Assembly: GCF_011764545.1 (NCBI RefSeq)
Contig: NZ_AP022870.1
Coordinates: forward strand, 2,278,001-2,342,000
DNA from: Phytohabitans flavus
GTDB lineage: Bacteria; Actinomycetota; Actinomycetes; Mycobacteriales; Micromonosporaceae
DNA length: 64,000 nucleotides
Direction of reading: 5' to 3'
The translations under genes were made by a program, and so were the position numbers. Under the pieces are notes generated by a model, which saw only the letters and a program-made list of their open reading frames with translations, ran no database searches and was not told the DNA's origin. How positions within the stretch are numbered: position 1 is the first letter of the stretch; each line of letters begins with the position of its first letter. Shown here piece after piece: positions 25,747 to 34,007 of this stretch.

Positions 25747-27540
25747 ATGTCCGGGGTGGGCGACGATCGCTTTCTCTTGCTGAATGATCTTCCGGTCGAG
25801 GACGAGGACTCTGATCTGCTGGGCACCTCTCAGGTCGCCACTGATCTCGCAGACCTCATTCACGGCTCTCGGGGCAACACCCCCTTCGTCCTCGCCGTGG
25901 ATGGCCGGTGGGGTGCGGGCAAGAGCACCCTGATGAGGCGACTCTCCGGTCTGTTGCGGGATCGCGAAAACGTCGAGATCGTGTGGTTCAACGCTTGGAC
26001 TGCGAGCGGCGTTAGCGCATTGACTGGCATGCTCGAGCGGGTGCTGGAAAAGCTGGACCCCAGCCTCGTCCGGCGGTCGTTTCGGCGGCTCAACGGCGGC
26101 GGGCTCCTCGGCAACGCCCTGCGTGTCGGCGTGACGATGCTGGCCGGGGTCTTTCGTGTCGATCGGGCGATCGACCAGCTGTGGGAGCGGATGTCGATCG
26201 ACGCGAAGGCGCGCGAGCAGGCACGCCAGCTCCTGCAAACCGCCTTGACGTCCTGGGTGGAGCAGAGCGTCGGGTCACAGCGTCGCACGATCGTCGTGTT
26301 CGTCGACGACCTGGACCGGTGTGGCGATACCACGGCCATCGAGATATGCGAGGCCATCAAGCTGTACCTCGACCTGCCCGGCATGGTGTTCGTTCTCGGG
26401 TGCGACCTCGGTATCCTGTCCCGAATCGCGGTGCCGGGCGCCCAGGAACCCACCCATGTCCGGCACTACCTCGAAAAGATCATCCAGGTCAGCTACCGGA
26501 TACCGATCCCCACCGCCGGTGCGCTGCAGAAGATGATCGAGGGGTACGCGACCAGGTCCGGTACCGGCGATCTGCTCACGGACGCGATGAAGGCGCTCAT
26601 CGCCCAGCAGTCCGCCGGCAATCCCCGCAAGATCAAGCGGCTGCTCAACAGCTTTGTGGCCGAGTACCAATTGGATGCCGAATGGCGGGAGTTCGGCGCC
26701 GATGGCCTCATGAAAGCAGTCGTGCTACAGCACTACTATCCCGACTTCTACCAGGGCATCCTCGACAGTGGCATCGACCACGTGGGCGGCCTGCTCGACT
26801 ACCAGAGGGCCCGGGACTGGCTCCTTCGGGCTCGGCCGCCGGAAGAGGATCAAGGCGAGATCCTCGACCACCACGGCGTTCCCATTCCGAGGGACAGCGA
26901 CGCGGACTCTCTCGATCAGTACCGCAGCTCGCTCGCGCAGCTCGACCAACGTGTGCCCCCGGCCTGGCGGTCGGTGGTCGAGAGCGCGGAGTTCCTCGCA
27001 TTGCTACGAGAGTTCGGCGACCGGAACGAGCGGGAACGCCTCCAGCAGCGACTTCGTCGGCGGCCGTTGAGCACCACGCCGACCACGCTGGCGCCAGAGG
27101 GGGAGCCGTCCCGGTTGGACGGCTTGCGGCTGCTGTGGATCGACGACAGCCCGGCGGGCAACGAAAGCATGATCAACCGCCTGATGGCCCGTGGCACCCA
27201 GGTGCGAACCGCCACCGACGGAACGGACGCCATCCGCCTGCTCCCGTACTTCGGAGCCAACGCGGTCCTGTCCGATGTCTCCCGAGGTGGCAAGGAGGTT
27301 GGTTTCGACGACCTCGCGCGTCTCCGCGAGGCCGGATACACCGGCCCGGCCTACTTCTTCACCTCCCACGTGACCGACGAACTGCGCGCCAAAGCTGAGG
27401 CTGTCGGAGCGGACGGAATCACCGCGTCGGTTGGCGCAGCCATCGACTGGTTGACCGCGGTCCACGGCCGCATCTCCCCGCAGGGTGCCTTCGCTGGTTC
27501 CGGCGCCCGTCGCGGCTCAGACGGCGAATCGCAGTTTTGA
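25747..27540 (+). CDS. KAP-family P-loop NTPase fused to receiver-like domain
   Basis: 597 residues from ATG 25747. The KAP NTPase domain (about 25-330) has Walker A GRWGAGKST (53-61), FNAWTASG just after, Walker B VVFVDDLDRC (183-192) and the C-terminal GNPRKIKRLLNSF typical of KAP. A weakly hydrophobic stretch (about 117-140) occupies the place of the family's membrane insert. The C-terminus (about 458-562) is receiver-like: LRLLWIDDSP with the acidic pair, D510 in AVLSDVSRGG, T539 in FFTS. The conserved Lys seems absent (GADGITAS). No kinase gene is near. KAP proteins are often signalling or phage-defence ATPases, and a receiver fusion is unusual. Function is inferred. Confidence 0.85.
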   Translation: MSGVGDDRFLLLNDLPVEDEDSDLLGTSQVATDLADLIHGSRGNTPFVLAVDGRWGAGKSTLMRRLSGLLRDRENVEIVWFNAWTASGVSALTGMLERVLEKLDPSLVRRSFRRLNGGGLLGNALRVGVTMLAGVFRVDRAIDQLWERMSIDAKAREQARQLLQTALTSWVEQSVGSQRRTIVVFVDDLDRCGDTTAIEICEAIKLYLDLPGMVFVLGCDLGILSRIAVPGAQEPTHVRHYLEKIIQVSYRIPIPTAGALQKMIEGYATRSGTGDLLTDAMKALIAQQSAGNPRKIKRLLNSFVAEYQLDAEWREFGADGLMKAVVLQHYYPDFYQGILDSGIDHVGGLLDYQRARDWLLRARPPEEDQGEILDHHGVPIPRDSDADSLDQYRSSLAQLDQRVPPAWRSVVESAEFLALLREFGDRNERERLQQRLRRRPLSTTPTTLAPEGEPSRLDGLRLLWIDDSPAGNESMINRLMARGTQVRTATDGTDAIRLLPYFGANAVLSDVSRGGKEVGFDDLARLREAGYTGPAYFFTSHVTDELRAKAEAVGADGITASVGAAIDWLTAVHGRISPQGAFAGSGARRGSDGESQF

Positions 27541-28191
27541 GGGCTCGCCGCGGGACAGGCGGTCCAGGTGCTCGGCCAGGTTGAGGCAGTCGCCGAGGGT
27601 GGCGCCCGCCGACAGGCGTTCCGTGACGCGGGCTTCGGCGGCCATCACGTCGGAGGCGGCGGTGAGCGCGGCGGTCGCGGTGGCCGGGTCGAGGACCACG
27701 ATGCCGTCGTGGTCGGCGATGACGATGTCGCCGGCGTCCACGCGTACGCCGCCGCAGCTGATCGTCTGGCCGACCTCGGCCGGGCGTACTGTCGTGCCGG
27801 CTTGCGGCGTGACGTGCCGGCTGTACACCGGCAGGTCGCACGAGGCGATGTACCGCCGGTCGCGGTAGCCGCCGTCCACGATGATGCCGGCCAGGCCCTT
27901 GGCGAGCGCGGCGCGGGCGAACAGCTCGCCGGCGAGGGCGGTCTCGTGGCCACCGCCGTCGACGACCACGACGTCGCCGGGCGCGGCCCGCTCGATGGCC
28001 TGGATGACGCCGAGGAAGTCGTGGCGGCAGCGCACCGTCACCGCGGGCCCACACAGCACCGGATTGGCCGAGCGGCACTGTAGGGCGGGCGTCATCACGC
28101 GGATGTCCGGGGTGACGTCGCACAGGGCGGTGGTGTCGACCCGTGCGGCGAGGAGCCGGATGTCCTCCAGGTCAACGGGTGTTGGCAGCAC
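27517..28191 (-). CDS. RraA-family protein (HMG/CHA aldolase-like)
   Basis: 224 residues, GTG start at 28191. It carries the RraA fold signature: CGPAVTVRC, VVVDGGGHETALAGELFARA and the metal-site GIIVDGGYRDRRYI (Arg-Asp pair). Bacterial homologues act as 4-hydroxy-4-methyl-2-oxoglutarate or oxaloacetate lyases, or as RNase E inhibitors. Without RNase E context, an aldolase-type activity is more likely. It converges on the KAP gene and overlaps its 3' end by 24 nt. Confidence 0.88.
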   Translation of the reverse strand: MLPTPVDLEDIRLLAARVDTTALCDVTPDIRVMTPALQCRSANPVLCGPAVTVRCRHDFLGVIQAIERAAPGDVVVVDGGGHETALAGELFARAALAKGLAGIIVDGGYRDRRYIASCDLPVYSRHVTPQAGTTVRPAEVGQTISCGGVRVDAGDIVIADHDGIVVLDPATATAALTAASDVMAAEARVTERLSAGATLGDCLNLAEHLDRLSRGEPSKLRFAV

Positions 28192-28279
28192 GTAGTGACC
28201 CTACCGGTACCGCGATGTTTTCCTCGCGGACGGCTCGGCGCGGTGGCATGAACGCATCGCGATTTGCTGATGTTTGTCT

Positions 28280-29551
28280 ATGAGTGGATTCGACTCCCAT
28301 CACTGTCACCACCACCACGACGATGCCCGCGACGAGGTCCCGTACGGCCAGGTCAGCTTCGTCCCGGCGATGGCCCGCCGGGCACTGCTGGCCGGCGCTG
28401 GCGGCGCCTTGATGCTGGCCGCGCTGCCGGGCACCGCTCGCGCCGCGCAGACCAAGGTCGCAGGCGTTGCCACCGCCGCCGGCGCCGCGCGGGCCTCCAA
28501 GATCACGCAGGGCACCACGCTGGTACACGCCGACATGCACAACCACACCGTCATGTCCGACGGTGACGGCAGCGCCGCCAACGCGTTCGCCTCGATGCGC
28601 GAGGCCGGCCTGGACGTCGCCGCGCTGACCGACCACGCCACGCTCTTCGCCATCGAGGGGCTCAGCTCGGGGGAGTGGCGGACCACGGGTGACCTCGCCA
28701 ACGCCGCGAACGACCCGGGCCAGTTCACCGCGATCCGCGGCTTCGAGTGGTCGCACCCGCTTCAGGGGCACATCAACGTGTGGAACACCTCGGACTTCGC
28801 CGACCTGGCCCGCGCGAGCAGCCCGGGCAGCCTGTACAGCTGGCTCACCGGCCGGCCGGGCGGGCTGGCGAGCTTCAACCACCCGGGCCGCGAGGCGGGC
28901 CGGTTCAGCAACTTCTCGTTCAACGCCTCGGCGCGCAACCAGCTCGTGGGTCTGGAAATGTTCAACCGCACCGACGACTACATCTTCGAGGGCTGGTCGT
29001 CCGGGATGACCTCGCCGCTGGTGGCCTGCCTCAACGCCGGCTGGCGGCCGGGCCTGACCGGCGTCACCGACGAGCACGGCACCACGTGGGGCTTCCACGA
29101 GGGCAAGGGCCGCAGCGGCCTGTGGGTCACCGAGAACACCCGCGACGCGGTCTTCGCGGCGATGCTCGCGCGGCGCTCGTTCGCGACGCGGGTCTCCGGC
29201 TTGCGGGTGGACGCGACCGCCAACGGGGTACGGATGGGTGGCGTGCTCAACACGGCCGTCGCGGACGTGCGATTCCTGGTGGACGTGGACCGCGGTCCGG
29301 AGTGGGACGGCAAGCCGCTGCGCATCCAGGTGCTGCGCCCCGGCACCTCGGTGCCCACGGTGGTCAACGTGGTCGACACCGTGAACGGTGCGGTCGCCGA
29401 CTTCACCGTCCGGCTCAACGCCGCCGACGGCAACTGGGTCGTGCTCCGCGTCTCCGACCCGGCGGTGGCCAACGGCACGCCCGGACCGGCCGGCCACCCG
29501 TGCAACGACTTCGGCGTGGCGTACACCAGCCCGTGGTGGCTCCAGCCCTGA
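28280..29551 (+). CDS. Tat-exported PHP-domain metallophosphoesterase (CehA/McbA-like)
   Basis: 423 residues from ATG 28280. The N-terminus contains a striking SHHCHHHHDD run (about 6-15). ARRALLAGAGGALMLAALPG then looks like a twin-arginine-type signal. The PHP domain has HADMHNHTVMSDG (HxH metal site), ALTDHATL, RGFEWSHP, SFNHPGREAG and GVTDEHG, i.e. the full trinuclear metal ligand set. Such CehA-like enzymes hydrolyse phosphate or carbamate esters. The His cluster ahead of the signal could bind metal before export. Substrate unknown. Confidence 0.85.
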   Translation: MSGFDSHHCHHHHDDARDEVPYGQVSFVPAMARRALLAGAGGALMLAALPGTARAAQTKVAGVATAAGAARASKITQGTTLVHADMHNHTVMSDGDGSAANAFASMREAGLDVAALTDHATLFAIEGLSSGEWRTTGDLANAANDPGQFTAIRGFEWSHPLQGHINVWNTSDFADLARASSPGSLYSWLTGRPGGLASFNHPGREAGRFSNFSFNASARNQLVGLEMFNRTDDYIFEGWSSGMTSPLVACLNAGWRPGLTGVTDEHGTTWGFHEGKGRSGLWVTENTRDAVFAAMLARRSFATRVSGLRVDATANGVRMGGVLNTAVADVRFLVDVDRGPEWDGKPLRIQVLRPGTSVPTVVNVVDTVNGAVADFTVRLNAADGNWVVLRVSDPAVANGTPGPAGHPCNDFGVAYTSPWWLQP

Positions 29552-29584
29552 CGGCCCGCTTCCACTAGAGTCGTGGTCTCGTTT

Positions 29585-29611
29585 AGGGCCTGTCTCGCGG
29601 AGGCGGGCCCT
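29585..29611. terminator. Hairpin after the PHP gene
   Basis: AGGGCCTGTCTC (29585-29596) pairs with GAGGCGGGCCCT (29600-29611) at 10 of 12 positions. It sits between the PHP stop and the quinone oxidoreductase start and is a plausible terminator. AGGGCCTGT also resembles the IS5-remnant end, so a decayed IS end is an alternative. Confidence 0.45.
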
Positions 29612-29644
29612 AGGCGGGGGCGGCCGAGGGAAGAGGAGACAGCA

Positions 29645-30616
29645 TTGCGTGCGGCGCGGGTGACCCGGCTCGACGGGCCGGCGGCGATCGAGGTCGGCGA
29701 CGTTCCGGAGCCCGCCGGCGACGGCCTGGTCGTGATAGACATCGTCGCGGCGGGGGTCACCTTCCCGGACGCGCTGCTCACCCGCGGCCTGTACCAGATC
29801 AAGCCACCGCTGCCGTTCATCCCGGGTTGTGAGATCGCCGGCGTGGTCCGCGCGGCCCCGGCCGGCTCCGGCTTTACGGCCGGGGACCGGGTGGCCTCGT
29901 ACCCCGGCCTCGGCGGCTTCGCGGAGGTGGTGGCCGCCGAGCCCAACGCGGTCTTCCCGCTGCCCGACAGCGTCTCGTTCGAGGCCGGCGCGGCACTCCC
30001 GATGAACTACTTCACGGTCCACTTCGGACTCGTCCGCCGTGGCGGCCTGCACCCCGGCGAGACAGTGCTCGTACACGGCGCGGCCGGCGGCATCGGCACG
30101 GCCGCGATCCAGCTGGCGAAGGCGTACGGCGCCACGGTCATCGGCGTGGCGTCCACTGAGGAGAAGGCGGCGGTGGCCCGGGCCGCGGGCGCGGACGAAA
30201 CGGTACTGGCCGAGGGCTTCCGGGACGCGGTCAAGGACCTGACCGCCGGCCGCGGCGTCGACATCGTCGTGGACCCGGTGGGCGGCGACCGCTTCACCGA
30301 CTCGCTGCGTACGCTCGCGCCCGAGGGGCGGCTGCTGGTCATCGGCTTCACCGCCGGCGAGATCCCGAGCGTGAAGGTCAACCGCCTGCTGCTCAACAAC
30401 ATCTCGGTGGTAGGCGTCGGTCGGGGCGCCTTCGTGCGCGGCCGCTCGGAGTACCTGCGCGAGCAGTGGAACGACCTGCTACCGCTCATCGAGGACGGCC
30501 GGCTGGACCCGCTGCTGGGCCGGACCTTCTCGCTGGAGCAAGCCGCCGAGGCCGTCGCCGAACTCGACGAGCGCCGCGCCACCGGCAAACTCCTCATCAA
30601 GCCCGCAGATAGCTAA
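29645..30616 (+). CDS. NADPH:quinone oxidoreductase family (zinc-independent MDR)
   Basis: 323 residues. I choose TTG at 29645 because GAGGAG lies seven to twelve bases upstream and the MDR fold starts here (LRAARVTRLDGPAA). GroES-like domain with FIPGCEIAGVV, then a Rossmann fold with VLVHGAAGGIGTAAIQLAKA. The VGVGRGAF segment follows and the C-terminus closes with TGKLLIKP. There are no zinc-ligand cysteines, so it belongs to the quinone reductase/QorA-like branch and reduces quinones or enones with NADPH. Confidence 0.9.
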   Translation: MRAARVTRLDGPAAIEVGDVPEPAGDGLVVIDIVAAGVTFPDALLTRGLYQIKPPLPFIPGCEIAGVVRAAPAGSGFTAGDRVASYPGLGGFAEVVAAEPNAVFPLPDSVSFEAGAALPMNYFTVHFGLVRRGGLHPGETVLVHGAAGGIGTAAIQLAKAYGATVIGVASTEEKAAVARAAGADETVLAEGFRDAVKDLTAGRGVDIVVDPVGGDRFTDSLRTLAPEGRLLVIGFTAGEIPSVKVNRLLLNNISVVGVGRGAFVRGRSEYLREQWNDLLPLIEDGRLDPLLGRTFSLEQAAEAVAELDERRATGKLLIKPADS

Positions 30617-30708
30617 ACACCCTTCGGGCTCAAGGTTGGTGCGTCGCTTGGGGTTGCGGTTACCCCATTTTGCCTCCGGCGGGGATCTCCGGCCTCCGGG
30701 ATGGGGGA

Positions 30709-30866
30709 AGTGCCGTCCCGTCGGCCCTCGACCCGTCAAGAGCAGAGCAGACCAACGCCCGGGGCGCCAGCGTCTGTGCCGTTTGTTCCGGTTCGTCTGT
30801 GGTGGCGCCCCGGGCGTTGGCCCACTCCCAAAAAGAAAGCGGGTCGAGGACCGACGGGACGGCACT
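30709..30866. repeat. 158-nt long double-stem hairpin in intergenic cluster C
   Basis: Outer arms 30709-30735 and 30840-30866 match at 26 of 27 positions (AGTGCCGTCCCGTCGG...). Inner arms CCAACGCCCGGGGCGCCA (30752-30769) and its complement (30803-30820) match at 18 of 18. A 33-nt loop remains. No reading frame is conserved across it. It could be a MITE, a structured RNA or a transcription terminator. Confidence 0.85.
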
Positions 30867-31001
30867 GAGAGGGTGCGGCCCGCGCGATTCTTGAGCGCTC
30901 AGCCGTCTTGGGTGCGTTTCCCATCGCCGTGGCGCAACCAACGGACCCAAAGGTCACACTCGTTGCCCTTGATCGGCGCTACAGATGGAAGCCATCTGGC
31001 A

Positions 31002-31049
31002 GATCGAGGTATTTTGCTGTCCCCATAGGGGCAGCTGAGTACCACGATC
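31002..31049. repeat. 48-nt hairpin repeat R2, copy 2
   Basis: Starts GATCGAGGTATTTTGCTGT and ends GCTGAGTACCACGATC. The stem has mismatches and the loop CCCCATAGGG differs from copy 1, but the length and both ends are conserved. A small perfect hairpin CAGATGG/CCATCTG (30982-30998) precedes it. Confidence 0.8.
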
Positions 31050-31190
31050 GCTGGCCTGCTCCGACCCCAACGCGCCGATCGAGGCAAACCAGGTCCGCGC
31101 GGCCGGTATCGCCTCGATTCTGGAGGCCGGGCATGCGGACAAATCAGTCGAAGTGCCCAACCCGAGGTGCCGCTGTGGCCAAGCTCGAGA

Positions 31191-31238
31191 GATCTAGTCG
31201 ACTTTCTGTCGTCAGGGCAGCAGAAAGTCGACTAGATC
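31191..31238. repeat. 48-nt hairpin repeat R3, copy 2
   Basis: GATCTAGTCGACTTTCTG at the left and AAAGTCGACTAGATC at the right pair around a short loop (31191-31238). It is near identical to the copy at 23781. Confidence 0.85.
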
Positions 31239-31271
31239 CAGCGTTCTCGCGCTGCCGGCCGCAAGGCCGGC

Positions 31272-31360
31272 GGCGGGGTTGTGAATCGCGGAGGGTGAGG
31301 CTGCGGGAGCGACGGTCCGGACCACCGCGGACATCGCGGTAGCTCCATTCTATTGTGGAT
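31272..31360 (+). repeat. Dispersed repeat R1, copy 4
   Basis: Reads GAGGGTGAGGCTGCGGGAGC, GGTCCGGACCACCGCGGACA and CGCGGTAGCTCCATT. A second partial tail, CATCCATTGTGGAATG, follows at about 31399-31414. The bordering 31415-31642 contains no gene and leads to the cellulase promoter. Confidence 0.85.
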
Positions 31361-31642
31361 AGATCCGCCGAGGGCCGTGGCAGGCCGACAGCTCGAACAT
31401 CCATTGTGGAATGGGTGGTATCGCAGCTTATGCGATTCCGGTAGTGCGGCGGTGACGCGCCTACCTCTCTCCGAGGCGTAGTCGAGTCCGGAGGCGAGTG
31501 ACTCGACGCGGCCGCCGTCGTCCTAGAGGGCCCGTCGCGCCAGTGGCTGATCAGGTGAGATTGATGGTTGTCGTGGTCTTGTGGGCCTGGCAGTATGTGG
31601 GAGAGTTTGTATAGACGTCCAACTATATCGAGAGGGGTCGGC

Positions 31643-32722
31643 ATGAGAACACGTACCGGCATGGCCCTGGCGGGCGCACTCACATTGGCCGCGGGCCTGG
31701 CGGTCGTGGTGGCCGCCCAGGCCAGCGCGGCCGTCGGCTGCCGGGTCGCCTACACGGTCAACCAGTGGCCGGGCGGGTTCACCGCGAACGCCGCCGTGAC
31801 GAACCTGGGCGACCCGCTCAACGGCTGGCGGCTGGAGTGGAGCTTCGCCAACGGGCAGACCGTCACCCAGGGGTGGAATGGCGTGTTCAGCCAGAGCGGC
31901 GCGCGCGTGACCGTGGCCAACCAGAGCTACAACGCCAGCCTCGGCACCAACGCCACCGTCACGCCCGGCTTCAACGGCACCTGGAACGGCACGAACTCGG
32001 CGCCTACCTCGTTCGCGCTCAACGGGGTGACCTGTAGCGGCTCGACCTCGCCGGGCACCCCCAGCCCCGCGCCGACCACGATCACGCCCACGACGCCGCC
32101 GCCGGGCGGGGTCGCCTGGAGGTCGTCCGACCAGTGGGGGACGTGGACGAACGGTGGGTACACGCTCTACAACAACATCTGGGGTAGCGGCGCGGGCAGC
32201 CAGACGATCTGGGCGAACTCGTTCAGCAACTGGGGCGTGACGGCCAACCACCCGAACACGGGCGGCGTCAAGTCGTACCCGAACGCGACCCGGGCGGTGA
32301 ACCGTACGCTGAGCTCGTTGCGCACGCTCACCAGCGGCTTCAACGTGACGGTGCCCAGCAGTGGTGCCTACGCGACGGCGTACGACATCTGGGCGAACAA
32401 CCACGCATACGAGATCATGCTGTGGCTGAACAAGACCGGCCCGGTCGGCCCGCTCGGCTCGCTCCAGACCACCGCGACGGTCGGCGGCCACACGTGGCAG
32501 GTCTACCGCGGCTCGAACGGCGCCAACGAGGTGTTCTCGTTCATCCGGAGCGCCAACACCAACGCCGGCAGCGTCGACGTCCTCGCAATCATGAACTGGA
32601 TCCGGAGCCAGGGCTGGTTCGGCGACGTCACGGTCGGTGACGTGCAGCTGGGTTACGAGATCACCTCGTCCGCCGGCGGCCTCAACTTCACGACGAACAG
32701 CTACTCGGTCGCGTTCAGCTGA
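31643..32722 (+). CDS. Secreted endoglucanase, CBM2 plus GH12
   Basis: 359 residues from ATG 31643. Signal peptide about 1-33 (ending ASAA). The cellulose-binding CBM2 (about 36-137) has CRVAYTVNQWPGGFTANAAV, WSFANGQTVTQGWNG and the closing Cys in NGVTCSGS. A Pro/Thr linker (PGTPSPAPTTITPTTPPPG) follows. The GH12 domain (about 155-359) has YEIMLWLNKTGPVGP with the nucleophile Glu and VQLGYEITSS with the acid/base Glu. It cuts beta-1,4-glucans outside the cell. The CBM2-first order is less usual than the C-terminal form. Confidence 0.95.
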   Translation: MRTRTGMALAGALTLAAGLAVVVAAQASAAVGCRVAYTVNQWPGGFTANAAVTNLGDPLNGWRLEWSFANGQTVTQGWNGVFSQSGARVTVANQSYNASLGTNATVTPGFNGTWNGTNSAPTSFALNGVTCSGSTSPGTPSPAPTTITPTTPPPGGVAWRSSDQWGTWTNGGYTLYNNIWGSGAGSQTIWANSFSNWGVTANHPNTGGVKSYPNATRAVNRTLSSLRTLTSGFNVTVPSSGAYATAYDIWANNHAYEIMLWLNKTGPVGPLGSLQTTATVGGHTWQVYRGSNGANEVFSFIRSANTNAGSVDVLAIMNWIRSQGWFGDVTVGDVQLGYEITSSAGGLNFTTNSYSVAFS

Positions 32723-33812
32723 CGGACACGGACTCGGGCCGGCCGGCACCCCGGTCGGCCCGAGCCTGCGCAGACCGCGGTCCGGCGGCGGCCGCGCGGG
32801 CGATCGCGTAGCGGCGCAGGACGGCGGCGGCGCCGCCCACCGGGATGAGCAGCCAGGTCGAGAGCAGCCGGTACGCCAGGACGGCCGCGGTCGCGCTGAC
32901 CGCCGTCGCGCCCGCCGCGGTGAGGCCGGCGATGAACGCGGTGTCGACGATCCCGGCGCCGCCGGGGGTGAGCGGCACCTGCCGCACGATCTGGACGGCG
33001 AGGTAGATGGCGGCCAGCGTGGCGAGGCTGACCCGCAGGTCGAATGCCTTGGCCGTGGCGGCGAAGCAGGCGATGTCGGCGACCCAGTTGACGACCGCGT
33101 ACGCCAGGGCGGACGCCCAGTCCCGGATGCGCAGCGCGGCGCCGGCCCGCCAGGAGTCGCGGGCCAGGACCAGCAGCCGCCGCAGCAGCCGGATCGCCCG
33201 ACCCTCCAGCTCGCGGCTGCGGGCCACCCAGGCGCCGGACGGCCGGCGCGCCAGGCGGCGACCGGCGGTTACCGCGATCGCGGTCAGCGCGGCGAGTGCG
33301 CCCACGATCGCGAGCGGCTGCCAGTCGAGGAACGTATTGGAGCTGTTGACCAGGATCGCGATCGCGTCGGCGAGGTAGAGCAGGCTGAGCCCGCCGATCG
33401 CGGTGAGGCCGGAGACCACCGCCGCGGCGGCGCTGAGCTCGCGGGTCGCGCCGGCCCGCTCGTACTCGCGGATGCTGTAGCCGGTCGAGGCGACGGCGCC
33501 GGCCGGCAGCGCGATGGAGATCGCGGTGCTGGCCAGGGTGATGCCCAGCGCGTCCCGGCGCCCCATCGGCACGCCCATCGCGACGAGGATGCGCCGCTGC
33601 TGGTACGCGAACGCGACAAGCGACACGGTCTGGAGAAACGCGGCGAGCAGGATCCAGCCCCAGTCCGCGCCGGCCAGGACGGTGAGGATGTCGCGCGGGT
33701 CGGGCAGGCGCCCGTGCAGCCCGATGACGGCCAGTGCCACCACCGCGACCGCGGCGACGAGCGGTAGCCGCCACCTGCGCCACCGAGACCGCGTCGTCCC
33801 CATGACCTCCAT
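32715..33812 (-). CDS. YbhN/UPF0104 (LPG-synthase TM region) flippase-like membrane protein
   Basis: Chosen start ATG 33812 (MEVMGTTRSRWRRWRLPLV); a second ATG lies nine bases on. About eight membrane spans are present, with the family marks YQQRRILVAMG, PAGAVASTGYSIREYERAG and VPLTPGGAGIVDTAFI. Relatives include the membrane half of MprF and putative lipid-linked flippases. The end overlaps the convergent cellulase gene by 8 nt. A perfect 11-bp inverted repeat lies 60 nt upstream and may control it. Confidence 0.85.
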   Translation of the reverse strand: MEVMGTTRSRWRRWRLPLVAAVAVVALAVIGLHGRLPDPRDILTVLAGADWGWILLAAFLQTVSLVAFAYQQRRILVAMGVPMGRRDALGITLASTAISIALPAGAVASTGYSIREYERAGATRELSAAAAVVSGLTAIGGLSLLYLADAIAILVNSSNTFLDWQPLAIVGALAALTAIAVTAGRRLARRPSGAWVARSRELEGRAIRLLRRLLVLARDSWRAGAALRIRDWASALAYAVVNWVADIACFAATAKAFDLRVSLATLAAIYLAVQIVRQVPLTPGGAGIVDTAFIAGLTAAGATAVSATAAVLAYRLLSTWLLIPVGGAAAVLRRYAIARAAAAGPRSAQARADRGAGRPESVSVS

Positions 33813-33871
33813 GCTCCCGCGCCGGCTCTGAGAAAAGGCTGAGTGCTTCGCCACACGACCGGCAGGTCCGC

Positions 33872-33896
33872 TGTTCACTACACCCTGTAGTGAACA
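33872..33896. promoter_or_regulatory. Operator-like perfect palindrome
   Basis: TGTTCACTACA (33872-33882), CCC, TGTAGTGAACA (33886-33896): 11-bp perfect arms with the spacing typical of TetR- or GntR-type operators. It is upstream of the YbhN-like gene. No TetR gene is adjacent. Confidence 0.65.
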
Positions 33897-33960
33897 AGCC
33901 TAGCCCGCGGCGGTACAGCGCGCCGGGTGTTTCACGTTCACGGGAGCGACGGACACGCGG

Positions 33961-33993
33961 CGGCCGCCGCCCGGGGTGCCAGGCGGCGGCCGG
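33961..33993 (-). terminator. GC-rich terminator hairpin of the nuclease/phosphatase gene
   Basis: GGCCGCCGCC (33962-33971) and GGCGGCGGCC (33982-33991) form a perfect 10-bp stem 15 nt downstream of the EEP gene's stop. Confidence 0.6.
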
Positions 33994-34007
33994 CGTGCGG
34001 AAATTGC

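Noticed and set aside
30617..31640. Several short frames of 60-180 codons in the 30.6-31.6 kb gap
   Set aside because: They are created by the repeats and hairpins, and the same repeats elsewhere do not conserve these frames.
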